6,086 nucleotides of DNA from Methylotenera sp. (GCA_027310735.1 DAIDAH010000164.1:1-6086); one strand, 5' to 3'. Shown: positions 1 through 5,899, counted from the stretch's first letter. Program-made: numbers and translations. Notes: generated by a model not told the origin, from the sequence alone.

Positions 1-196
1 CCATTAAGCTATTAAATTGCTGGGTATTATTCAGTCGAACTTCATGGCGCTTTGCTTCAAATTGCATTTGTAATTCATATTGAAAATAATAAGCGCTTAT
101 AGCGCCAAATAACATAGAAACACTGGCTAGAATAAGTAGCAGTTTCCAACGCATGCTGAGTAAATATGAATTACTTTGTAAGCTCTGAACGGTCAT
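1..196 (-). CDS. N-terminus of a membrane-anchored sensor-like protein (partial)
   Basis: Only the first 65 codons are in the window and the gene continues past the left edge. The protein starts MTVQSLQ and has a hydrophobic segment at about residues 18-39 (KLLLILASVSMLFGAISAYYF). This is followed by a polar, charged, probably periplasmic stretch (YELQMQFEAKRHEVRLNN). That layout is usual for sensor proteins such as chemoreceptors, histidine kinases and diguanylate cyclases, but no output domain is visible, so the class is open. An in-frame stop lies three codons upstream of the chosen ATG. A TTG two codons upstream and an ATG at 154 (MRWKLLL) are alternative starts, and no strong ribosome binding site separates them. 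The gene follows the porin-like gene by 68 bases on the same strand and probably belongs to the same operon. It may transduce the signal of the ligand handled by the two upstream genes, which is inference. Confidence 0.6.
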   Translation of the reverse strand, partial: MTVQSLQSNSYLLSMRWKLLLILASVSMLFGAISAYYFQYELQMQFEAKRHEVRLNNTQQFNSLM

Positions 197-264
197 AACC
201 AATTATGAAATGCCAAACATCCATCATCAACATATCCCATTTTCGTGACTCTAAATTAGCTTAC

Positions 265-1461
265 TTAGAATCGATAAGATGCGAGTAACAGCCACATATC
301 CCAGTTTTTATCATATGAGCTTATGCCTAGGGGGTTATCCAAGGTTGGCAGGATAGCCGTGCCCTCGATATTGTGATATTCCGCACGTAGCATAACCGCA
401 GGTGTTACGTCATAGCGTAGCCCCAAAGTCCAATCTTTGGTGTACTGCGTAAAGTTGAGGTTACCTTTCTTAGCTGCTGCATAGGCATTACCATTGCGGT
501 CATTTCTATCATTAAATTCAGCATCGTAGCGTACTAGCATTTCCAGTTTTGGTAGTACTCTGTAAGTGCCTTGTAAATAATAACTTTCGCCATCTTTAGA
601 AGTGTCGGGTAAGAAAGGGCCAAAGCCCTTCAAGCTTGAAGGACGGAAAGCATACTCACCAGTCAGCGTCCAATTTTCTGCATTGTATTGCGCAGATAAA
701 ATAACAGGGGCAAAATAAAAGCTACCTGCATTTAGATCTCTATCAGCCGCTGGCTTGTAATCTTCTTTTAAATTAACGACGGTGGTAGCAAATACATAAC
801 GCCCTGTCGGGCTCTCATATTTAACTTGATAAAGTTGCGTAAAAGCAGGTTCAAAGCTCCCTCTAATATTATTGCCGAGTAAAGCAACATCGCTCGCCTT
901 GTCATTAAGTGGGTAGCCTAAAGCAACTTCAGCACTCAGTGTGCCCCAATCATTTATATAGTCCGCATATAAATTGATACCATCAGATGACACGGACAAT
1001 TTACGTGTGCGCTCGAAATAAATAGATTGCGGTAATAAAATACTTGGTCGTGTAAAGGTTACATCGCGTGTCGAGTTATATAAGCCATAGGCGTTTTTAA
1101 GGCGACCCAACCTAACGCCAGCTCTACCCCATTCACCAGATAGTGCTGTCCAATCCATAAAGGCGTAATCAATATTAGGATCGCCATTATCACTTTCGCC
1201 AGCTGTATGTGAAATGACTTGTCCTGCAAAGAGCAATTGTGGAAGTGCGCGATAAGAAGCATTCACTGCAATCTCACGGAAGTCATAGCTGATGCTATCG
1301 TTCGTTTTACCCAGAAAGTTGTTGCCACTGGTATTCACCATGCCTTGTGACATAAAACCATGAATCTGAATGGCTCCATCATTAAAATCTAAAGCCCATG
1401 CAGGAGCAGAGCAGATGGTACTAAATAACAACCCCAAATAAGCAATTAAAAGTCGCATCAT
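265..1461 (-). CDS. Porin-like outer-membrane beta-barrel protein
   Basis: The 398-residue product starts with a Sec signal peptide (MMRLLIAYLGLLFSTICSAPAWA, cleavage likely after AWA at residue 23). The rest is built of alternating aromatic and polar strands and ends in SYRF, the terminal phenylalanine typical of BAM-assembled barrels. A conserved-looking block near residues 120-165 contains GRLKNAYGLYNSTRDV and TRPSILLPQSIYFERTRK. From memory, such blocks occur in uncharacterised porins encoded beside small PstS-like proteins. It probably forms a channel, but the substrate is unknown. The frame stays open 12 codons further upstream. I chose the ATG at 1461 because the signal peptide begins there and a GAGG (1471-1474) precedes it by 9 bases. 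That start lies one base after the stop of the upstream binding-protein gene, which implies translational coupling. A second ATG follows directly at 1458. Confidence 0.85.
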   Translation of the reverse strand: MMRLLIAYLGLLFSTICSAPAWALDFNDGAIQIHGFMSQGMVNTSGNNFLGKTNDSISYDFREIAVNASYRALPQLLFAGQVISHTAGESDNGDPNIDYAFMDWTALSGEWGRAGVRLGRLKNAYGLYNSTRDVTFTRPSILLPQSIYFERTRKLSVSSDGINLYADYINDWGTLSAEVALGYPLNDKASDVALLGNNIRGSFEPAFTQLYQVKYESPTGRYVFATTVVNLKEDYKPAADRDLNAGSFYFAPVILSAQYNAENWTLTGEYAFRPSSLKGFGPFLPDTSKDGESYYLQGTYRVLPKLEMLVRYDAEFNDRNDRNGNAYAAAKKGNLNFTQYTKDWTLGLRYDVTPAVMLRAEYHNIEGTAILPTLDNPLGISSYDKNWDMWLLLASYRF

Positions 1462-1462
1462 C

Positions 1463-1888
1463 TCAGTACACCTCAACCATATGTATTTTTGCACCATCTA
1501 TTTTTTCTTTAGGTAAGTAGCCTATAGCACCAGAAGTGGAGGCAAGTTTAGCCTTCATATCTTCAATGGAGGAGGCCTCGCTAGGTGCTTGACCAGTGCC
1601 AGAATAAACTTGCCGGTCCCAAGCAGCGCGAAGGCTATAGGGGAAGATTTCTAAAATCTCTTTTACAAAAGAATCATGTTGTGGCGCTTTATCGGGCAAT
1701 ACAAAAACTTTAATGGCACTGCCATCAGGCCATTGCCTTGCCTTCATACCAAAAAGTTGTCGTGCAAAATTACGAGACATCCGTGTTTCTGTAATACTAT
1801 TATTGACAGCAATAACCATATCATTGCCGCCAGAAATTGCACTGAGGCTAATAATTAGATACAGAAATAGTAATAAAAACTTTGGCAT
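1463..1888 (-). CDS. Small secreted PstS-like periplasmic binding-fold protein
   Basis: The product has 141 residues, beginning MPKFLLLFLYLIISLSAISGG, a signal peptide. The mature part resembles the phosphate-type solute-binding fold (PBP-like). It has a segment ARQLFGMKARQWPDGSAIKV, then FVLPDKAPQHDSFVKEIL, then WDRQVYSGTGQAP, and the closing element TSGAIGYLP typical of PstS relatives. At about 120 mature residues it is roughly half the size of a full PstS, so it is a minimal one-lobe version. It is more likely a sensor adaptor or ligand presenter than part of a transporter, and no permease or ATPase gene is visible. The frame is open to an ATG at 1927. I prefer 1888 because AAGG (1895-1898) lies 6 bases upstream and the signal peptide begins there. 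The 1927 start would add 13 residues and lacks a good binding site. It is the first gene of the left operon. Confidence 0.82.
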   Translation of the reverse strand: MPKFLLLFLYLIISLSAISGGNDMVIAVNNSITETRMSRNFARQLFGMKARQWPDGSAIKVFVLPDKAPQHDSFVKEILEIFPYSLRAAWDRQVYSGTGQAPSEASSIEDMKAKLASTSGAIGYLPKEKIDGAKIHMVEVY

Positions 1889-1939
1889 CAACAACCTTGT
1901 ACAGATATAAGTTGAAATCAACTTCATTCCACATGGTCT

Positions 1940-2026
1940 TTAAATTAATCCAACGGCTGTTACAGCCTGATACTTATCCAACAAGGTATAAGTCACATCC
2001 GTCTTGGCGACAGCTTCGCGCAATGT
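1940..2026 (-). pseudogene. Possible remnant of a protein C-terminus (28 codons)
   Basis: Between two in-frame stops the minus strand reads TLREAVAKTDVTYTLLDKYQ, then AVTAVGLI. This has the composition of a real amphipathic protein segment rather than random translation, but there is no start codon and I do not recognise the family. It lies directly upstream of the binding-protein operon, so the same bases probably also serve as its 5' region. The call rests on amino-acid texture only and could be chance. Confidence 0.25.
1955..1967. promoter_or_regulatory. Perfect palindrome upstream of the binding-protein operon
   Basis: GGCTGTTACAGCC is a 13-base perfect dyad around a single central base. 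It lies about 66 bases upstream of the preferred start of the PstS-like gene. It could be an operator for that operon, or a GGCTG/CAGCC hairpin in its leader. No U-tract follows it in the minus-strand direction, which argues against a simple terminator. The function is inferred from position only. Confidence 0.35.
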
Positions 2027-2065
2027 TTAAGGAGACGTTTTTTTAATAACGTCACTTAATCACTG

Positions 2066-2325
2066 CTAAAGATAATAATTCAGCGAAAGCTGATAGTCCA
2101 AAATGTAAAAATTATTTTGACCATCCTGTCGTAGTCGATCCACTTCAGCCTCCATATACTTTTGCAGACGGGCAACTAAGGGCGATTAAGTAGCAAATCC
2201 ATATCCTGTTTGGTATGAATAATAGGAATTATTATTAGAATATGCATTGTGCTGTGGTTGATATTCTTGGTAAGTTAGGCACCGTCTAACAATATGCCAT
2301 GTAGGTAAGATGAATAAATACGTGT
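2066..2325 (-). pseudogene. Possible decayed gene interrupted by an in-frame stop
   Basis: One minus-strand frame reads through about 85 codons with a single internal TAA at 2186-2188. Before it the frame gives TWHIVRRCLTYQEYQ and a Tyr/Asn-rich stretch ending QTGYGFAT. After it the frame gives SPLVARLQKYMEAEVDRLRQ, DGQNNFYILDYQLSLNYYL and a TAG stop. The second part looks like a genuine C-terminus, with a charged helix followed by alternating aromatic residues. There is no credible start or ribosome binding site, and the upstream boundary at about 2325 is approximate. I do not recognise the family. It may be one gene broken by a nonsense change or two unrelated fragments. Confidence 0.3.
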
Positions 2326-2560
2326 AAGCACTTAATGGTTATCTTCATCGGATGGAGGTGAATGCCAGCTTTGCTCCACTAAGCGGTAGCTCATCACTAA
2401 TTGACGTATGTCTCAAATGGCTGTTCTGCCTCATGTCTCATCAATTTAATTGCCATAAAGCAGACAGCTTAAAATGAAAATCAAGATAAATGAAAGGATT
2501 TTACTTCAGTGTGTTTTTGATTAAATCAATCTTGAAACTTGGATACCCAATTAATGTGAA

Positions 2561-3073
2561 TCAACCCCTTTTTTTAGCGCAGATACGCTGCATCACCGCG
2601 GGTCTGGGTGGTTGTTCTTCACCTTGTTCGAATGCAATTATGTTCAATAATGGTGAGTAGCTTACAAGTAGCTCATCCGGACGCAATAAAAAGTCAGGAT
2701 TACTTGGCTTGCCATAACGCTCATTACCTATCATAAAGGTTTCATAGATCAGCACGCCTCCGGGCTTGAGTATGTTGGTCAGCGAGGTAAGCAAAGGTCG
2801 ATATAGATAGCGGCTGACTATGATTCCGTCATACAGCTGATGCCACTGATGCGCATTATTTGCTTCAAGGTCAGCGACCTGAATGTTGATGTTATTGATA
2901 TCGACCATTCCTGACATAACCATCGCATCACGGTCTATTGCATCGACTTGATAGCCTTGCTGAGCAAGCCACTTGGCGTGGCGACCACTTCCACAGGCTA
3001 GGTCTAGCACCAGCCCTCCATTTGTTATTAATGGCGCATGTTTAACTACCCATGATGATGGTTTTTCTGTCAT
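2561..3073 (-). CDS. Class I SAM-dependent methyltransferase
   Basis: The product has 170 residues and a seven-strand methyltransferase fold. Motif I is VLDLACGSG (residues 22-30), followed by RHAKWLAQQGYQVDAIDRD with the acidic ribose-binding residue D47. VADLE (66-70) supplies the adenine-side acid. LKPGGVLIYETF (102-113) is the usual post-strand motif, followed by GNERYGKPSNPDFLL. It resembles TehB-like small methyltransferases, but the substrate cannot be read from the sequence. I chose the ATG at 3073 because family similarity begins at about MTEKPSSWV and AAAGA lies just upstream. An ATG at 3118 or a TTG at 3178 would add 15 or 35 unconserved-looking residues. The TTG would overlap the end of the phosphoesterase gene. 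It lies 91 bases after that gene and is probably cotranscribed with it. Confidence 0.85.
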   Translation of the reverse strand: MTEKPSSWVVKHAPLITNGGLVLDLACGSGRHAKWLAQQGYQVDAIDRDAMVMSGMVDINNINIQVADLEANNAHQWHQLYDGIIVSRYLYRPLLTSLTNILKPGGVLIYETFMIGNERYGKPSNPDFLLRPDELLVSYSPLLNIIAFEQGEEQPPRPAVMQRICAKKRG

Positions 3074-3164
3074 GTTATCTTTAGCGTGCTTACTTTTAAG
3101 AGTAATGGTGTTGTGCATGGTGCGGACTTTTTGGCATTCAAGTACATTAGGTGTTCGCTTAATA

Positions 3165-4481
3165 TTAATTGAGCTCAAGCGAGTTTGTTAAATTGGCAGC
3201 ATCTCCATCACGTGTGCCAAGCGGATTAAGTTTGTAACGTGTTTCAATAAATTTGAGAATAGAAGTCGTATCATATTGAGTGTGATCCACGAAGCCACGT
3301 TTCGCATAAGGGGAAATGATCAATGTTGGAACGCGTAAGCCTGGGCCCCATCTATCCTTAACTGGAGGAGCAACATGATCCCAAAAGCCACCGTTCTCAT
3401 CATAGGTGACAATGATGAGGCTATCTTTCCATAACTTACTGTTTTCAATGTGACTGATAATTTCTGCAATATGTTTTTCACCCGACAAAATATCCGTGTA
3501 ACCCGGGTGCTCATTTAATGTTCCCAGTGGTTTATAAAATGACACTGCGGGCAGATTGCCATTTTTGATGTCCGCTATAAAGTCTGATTCATCTTTAAGA
3601 TGCTGTAGTCGGCCTTGAGTGTCTTCTGCAAAGTTTTTAAAATAGCCGAAAGGCTGGTGATGGTATTGAAACTCTTTATCGGCATGACCATTTATCGCGT
3701 CGTTCCAGCCACCAGAATACCAAGCCCATGAAATATCTTTTTCAGAGAGTCTGTCTCCAATCGTTGGCAATGTTTGGAGCGGCAGTCGTTTTGCAGGCAA
3801 CGTTGATTTTCTGTAAGGCATGGTCATTGGTTGTAAGGTGTTTACCGCATATCCGTCGGGTGTAACTGCTCCATCTTTGATTAAATTTCCATGCGCATCA
3901 AGCGAAGCGCGCAGGTTATCAGATGCGTTTGGAAAGCTAGGCGTACAGGCACACACTAACCAAAAATGATTCAGAAATGAGCCGCCGAAAGCCGCTTGAT
4001 AAAAGTTATCTGCGAGTGTGTATTTTTTTGCATATTGCCACAGCGGTAATTTACTGCCATCGTAATAGCCCATCACCAAGCCAGCCGCATCAGAGATTCC
4101 TGCGAATCGGTCATTCCGTCCACCATTAATTTGTGCTTGATTCTGGTAAAAACGATGTACAAGGTCATCTGTTTTTTCATTGGCAGGCACATATTGTTCG
4201 ATTGGGAACGGACGATTGCCTAACGCGTGTGGAAAGCGAACATCTTTGATGGCAGGCAGGGTTGAGTAGGGTTTTCCAGCTTCGTCAGTCTGTAAATGCG
4301 TATAAACAGCCTGATCTAGCCCGTTAGCGCCTGGAAACAATCCGTATAAGTTATCAAAACTATGGTTTTCCAGATAGATGACAATAATATGATTAATGCG
4401 AGTCAGCGCTGGCTCGGCAGCATTAGCCTGACTTGTTGTGATTATTGCGCTAATTAAAAAAGTAAGTATGAATCTAAGCAT
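3165..4481 (-). CDS. Secreted phosphoesterase, AcpA / phospholipase C family
   Basis: This is a 438-residue exported hydrolase of the phosphoesterase family (PF04185 type), which removes phosphate from phosphomonoesters or cleaves phospholipids in the periplasm or outside the cell. The signal peptide is MLRFILTFLISAIITTSQANA, with cleavage likely after ANA. The metal-site motif is LENHSFDNLYG (E38, N39). GGSFLNHFW carries the probable nucleophile S168. The second metal motif is TYDENGGFWDHV (D361, E362, H369). These match the Glu-Asn, Ser and Asp-Glu set known from Francisella AcpA. Length and motifs look intact. The start at 4481 has AGGA (4490-4493) 8 bases upstream. A strong promoter is listed separately. 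The closest functional guess is an acid phosphatase, but a phospholipase C cannot be excluded from sequence. Confidence 0.9.
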   Translation of the reverse strand: MLRFILTFLISAIITTSQANAAEPALTRINHIIVIYLENHSFDNLYGLFPGANGLDQAVYTHLQTDEAGKPYSTLPAIKDVRFPHALGNRPFPIEQYVPANEKTDDLVHRFYQNQAQINGGRNDRFAGISDAAGLVMGYYDGSKLPLWQYAKKYTLADNFYQAAFGGSFLNHFWLVCACTPSFPNASDNLRASLDAHGNLIKDGAVTPDGYAVNTLQPMTMPYRKSTLPAKRLPLQTLPTIGDRLSEKDISWAWYSGGWNDAINGHADKEFQYHHQPFGYFKNFAEDTQGRLQHLKDESDFIADIKNGNLPAVSFYKPLGTLNEHPGYTDILSGEKHIAEIISHIENSKLWKDSLIIVTYDENGGFWDHVAPPVKDRWGPGLRVPTLIISPYAKRGFVDHTQYDTTSILKFIETRYKLNPLGTRDGDAANLTNSLELN

Positions 4482-4538
4482 GCAACATATCCTGTATCTG
4501 GTATTTTAAAGCGGGCAAGTTAACGTTTTTTATTCAAT

Positions 4539-4555
4539 CACTACATTATATAGTG
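4539..4555. promoter_or_regulatory. Near-perfect dyad overlapping the phosphoesterase -10
   Basis: CACTACATTATATAGTG pairs at seven of eight positions around its central T. It spans the TATAAT of the phosphoesterase promoter and the predicted start of transcription. A repressor bound here would block RNA polymerase, so an operator is plausible, though AT-rich promoter DNA gives short dyads by chance. Confidence 0.35.
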
Positions 4556-4572
4556 CGCTGTTTTTATGACAA
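4545..4572 (-). promoter_or_regulatory. Sigma70-type promoter of the phosphoesterase gene
   Basis: On the minus strand TTGTCA (4567-4572, five of six consensus bases) is followed after exactly 16 bases by a perfect TATAAT (4545-4550). Transcription would start near 4538, giving a leader of about 57 bases before the ATG at 4481. The -35 region reads TTGTCATAAAA, which matches ten of eleven bases of the first half of a Pho box. The second half is poor, so control by PhoB is possible but not shown. Confidence 0.65.
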
Positions 4573-4891
4573 AAATATGTTCTTGCGATCGATTTGACGC
4601 TATGTAAATCATTCATAGTGATTATCACAAGCGCGCTGTATTCTCATGTCGTTGGTCGGTATTCACATTGAAGATATTGATGTTTTATGATTTAGCATTT
4701 TGGCTAAAACTAGCGAGTCAATTATTGATAAAGCCTAAAAAAAACATGTTATGAATGGTCGCCAAGTTAAACCATTTGCGTCCGTACTTGCTATTAATTA
4801 CTATGTGGGCAGGGTGTAAACTGTCATTAAGATTTAAAAAGAAAATTACATATCCATGAGTGATGAGACATTCAATCAAAAGTATGGTCAA
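4573..4891. other. Non-coding stretch between phosphoesterase promoter and cassette array
   Basis: No convincing gene is present. Small plus-strand frames occur at 4646-4687 (MSLVGIHIEDIDVL), 4680-4754 (MFYDLAFWLKLASQLLIKPK start) and 4751-4819 (MNGRQVKPFASVLAINYYVG start). They overlap or abut but none has a good ribosome binding site, and they may be debris of a lost cassette gene. A small dyad GTGATTATCAC lies at 4618-4628 and a TTTAGC/GCTAAA hairpin at 4691-4708. I see no attI site or cassette promoter that I would defend. Confidence 0.4.
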
Positions 4892-4951
4892 GTCTAACTC
4901 ATCGTTCAAGCGGGATTGTCTACCGCCAGTCCCTTAACTCAAACGTTACGG
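4892..4951 (+). other. Integron attC site 1
   Basis: The site has the ordered parts of an attC. R'' is GTCTAAC (4892-4898). A five-base spacer TCATC follows, then L'' GTTCAAG (4904-4910). L' is CTTAAC (4933-4938), then the spacer TCAAAC, then R' starting GTTA (4945). L'' and L' pair perfectly once the C of GTTCAAG is bulged out, the extrahelical base that sets strand choice by the integrase. GGGATTG and CAGTCCC extend the hairpin. The R' box is odd: GTTACGG instead of the GTTRRRY consensus, with AGGC appearing only six bases later. Recombination would fall between G4945 and T4946. Confidence 0.75.
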
Positions 4952-4971
4952 CTAGGCTTATAAAACTCGAT

Positions 4972-5436
4972 ATGCCATCACTTGATCAACTGTCTTTTGA
5001 ATTTTTTCGTGAGTTCTCGCGTTGCGAATACTGCTTAAAAGCAGTTGGATTGCGAGAAACAAATAGAAAAGATCCAACAGCAGATTGGGGAGCTTTTTCC
5101 ACTGAGGTTGCAACCGTACTTGAAACACCAGATACACTACAACTTAAAGAAGCAATTGTTTATTACTTAAGCAACCCTCCGAAAAAGCAAGTTGTAGATG
5201 ATGACGGTTATTTAGGTTGGAAAGAATCCATCCCTGATCACCAAAACCAAGCTGAGTTAATTTTGAGGTTGGTATGTCGGGTACGTAATAATCTTTTTCA
5301 TGGTGGTAAATTTAATGGCCATTGGTTTGAACCCCAGCGCAGTGAAGAGCTATTGAAGCATGCTCTCATTATTCTTAGTGCATGTGTAAGGGCACATCAC
5401 GGTGTTCATGAGGCTTATGTGCAAAAAGCAGTTTAA
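4972..5436 (+). CDS. Cassette-encoded HEPN-like protein with RX4H motif
   Basis: The 154-residue protein is soluble and mostly helical, with no signal peptide or membrane segment. Near the C-terminal half it contains LVCRVRNNLFHGGKF, where R105 to H110 forms the RX4H motif that marks catalytic HEPN RNases. The start region FFREFSRCEYCLKAVG is typical of a group of uncharacterised proteins frequently found in integron cassettes, as far as I recall. HEPN proteins act as RNA-cutting toxins or as RNA-binding partners, and activity here is inferred only from the motif. No MNT-type antitoxin lies beside it. The gene sits between two attC sites. It starts 20 bases after the R' of site 1 and its TAA stop lies inside the R'' of site 2, as is usual for cassettes. 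There is no clear ribosome binding site upstream of the ATG. Confidence 0.8.
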   Translation: MPSLDQLSFEFFREFSRCEYCLKAVGLRETNRKDPTADWGAFSTEVATVLETPDTLQLKEAIVYYLSNPPKKQVVDDDGYLGWKESIPDHQNQAELILRLVCRVRNNLFHGGKFNGHWFEPQRSEELLKHALIILSACVRAHHGVHEAYVQKAV

Positions 5437-5477
5437 CCCATCGCTCAATCAGGACATCACTTAGCTACACGTTAGGC
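5431..5477 (+). other. Integron attC site 2
   Basis: This 47-base site has canonical layout. R'' is GTTTAAC (5431-5437), then a five-base spacer CCATC, then L'' GCTCAA (5443-5448). A short loop is followed by L' TTAGC (5461-5465), a five-base spacer TACAC, and R' GTTAGGC (5471-5477), a perfect GTTRRRY. GCT and AA of L'' pair with TTAGC when the C between them is extrahelical. R'' and R' pair over seven bases with two G-T wobbles. It ends the HEPN cassette (4946-5471) and begins the TfoX-like cassette. Confidence 0.85.
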
Positions 5478-5486
5478 ATAAACACT

Positions 5487-5840
5487 ATGGCAACCTCCAA
5501 AACCACTATGGATTTTCTGCTAGATCAGCTTTCTGGTTTAGGCGAGGTTTCCACCAGAAAGATGTTTGGAGAGTACTGTTTATACTTGGCAGGTAAACCG
5601 ATTGCGTTGGTTTGTGATGATCAGTTGTTTCTAAAACCAACCGATGCTGGGCTAGGTCTTATTTCAAAAGTAACTGAGGGGTATCCTTATCCTGGCGCAA
5701 AACCTTATTTTTTAGTAACCGCTGATTTGTGGGAGGATCGAGAATGGCTAGGTCAGCTAATTCAGGTTACGGCAAATGCGCTTCCTCAGCCTAACTCCAA
5801 GCCTAATTCCAAACCAAAGCCTCGAAAGAAAAATGTCTAA
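5487..5840 (+). CDS. Single-domain TfoX/Sxy-like protein in a gene cassette
   Basis: The 117-residue product is almost entirely a TfoX N-terminal domain. It has LSGLGEVSTRKMFGEYCLYL (residues 15-34), KPIALVCDDQLFLKPT (37-52) and GAKPYFLVTADLWEDREWL (70-88). Full Sxy/TfoX regulators, which work with CRP to induce competence genes, carry a second C-terminal domain that is missing here. The function of stand-alone N-terminal domains is not settled. The tail PNSKPNSKPKPRKK is basic, low in complexity and encoded by a 12-base near-repeat (5790-5813). The ATG lies nine bases after the R' box of attC site 2 with no clear ribosome binding site. The TAA stop falls inside a GTCTAAA that looks like a decayed R'' box, again a cassette layout. 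Confidence 0.85.
   Translation: MATSKTTMDFLLDQLSGLGEVSTRKMFGEYCLYLAGKPIALVCDDQLFLKPTDAGLGLISKVTEGYPYPGAKPYFLVTADLWEDREWLGQLIQVTANALPQPNSKPNSKPKPRKKNV
5790..5813 (+). repeat. Two tandem 12-base repeats in the TfoX-like gene tail
   Basis: CCTAACTCCAAG is followed directly by CCTAATTCCAAA (two differences) and then by a partial third copy starting CCAAAGCC. Translated in frame they give the PNSKPNSKPKP tail. Slippage probably lengthened or shortened this end of the protein. Confidence 0.6.
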
Positions 5841-5899
5841 ATGAAAGATCAAGCGGGAGGTTGCGTTAAGGCGCTACACCCCTCATGTGAAAATCAGGT
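5835..5899 (+). other. Decayed attC-like site after the TfoX-like gene
   Basis: GTCTAAA (5835-5841, one base off RYYYAAC) is followed by a five-base spacer and GATCAAG (5847-5853), placed like L'' of site 1. A shared TCAAGCGGGA block leads into a hairpin arm (GGGAGGTTGCG against CGCTACACCCC). The expected L' is only CTCATG (5882-5887), pairing four of six bases. The expected R' is ATCAGGT (5893-5899), far from GTTRRRY. I read this as a mutated attC at the end of the TfoX-like cassette, probably no longer recombined. Confidence 0.4.

Larger units (their letters stand above)
1889..2560. other. Long intergenic stretch with decayed coding fragments
   Basis: No intact gene of useful length is present in about 630 bases. 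The minus strand holds several short open pieces with protein-like composition but no starts and frequent stops (see the separate entries at 1940-2026 and 2066-2325). Another piece at about 2344-2421 reads DIRQLVMSYRLVEQSWHSPPSDEDNH before a stop. The stretch must also contain the promoter of the binding-protein operon, but I see no convincing -35/-10 pair. An AT-rich inverted repeat (TTGATTAAATCAA, 2517-2529) follows the methyltransferase stop. It lacks a U-tract in the methyltransferase transcript, so I do not call it a terminator. Confidence 0.5.

Noticed and set aside
1059..1262. Minus-strand frame of 67 codons within the porin-like gene
   Set aside because: It lies wholly inside the well-supported porin-like gene in another frame and has no ribosome binding site.
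2031..2056. Hairpin GACGTT/AACGTC around a T-rich loop as a terminator
   Set aside because: The T-run is in the loop rather than after the stem, so it does not have terminator form on either strand.
2517..2529. Inverted repeat TTGATTAAATCAA after the methyltransferase gene as a terminator
   Set aside because: The stem is short and AT-only apart from one G-C pair, and no U-tract follows it in the methyltransferase transcript.
4618..4628. GTGATTATCAC as a CRP or FNR site
   Set aside because: The arm spacing is wrong for both consensus sites and the dyad is only five bases per arm.
4766..4772. GTTAAAC as the R' box of an additional upstream attC
   Set aside because: It fits GTTRRRY, but such a match is expected about once per kilobase and no paired L'/L'' hairpin or proper R'' is found before it.
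4718..4909. Minus-strand open frame of 63 codons starting with TTG
   Set aside because: Its start lies inside the attC site 1 hairpin, there is no ribosome binding site, and the composition matches no family I know. A chance frame in AT-rich DNA is more likely.
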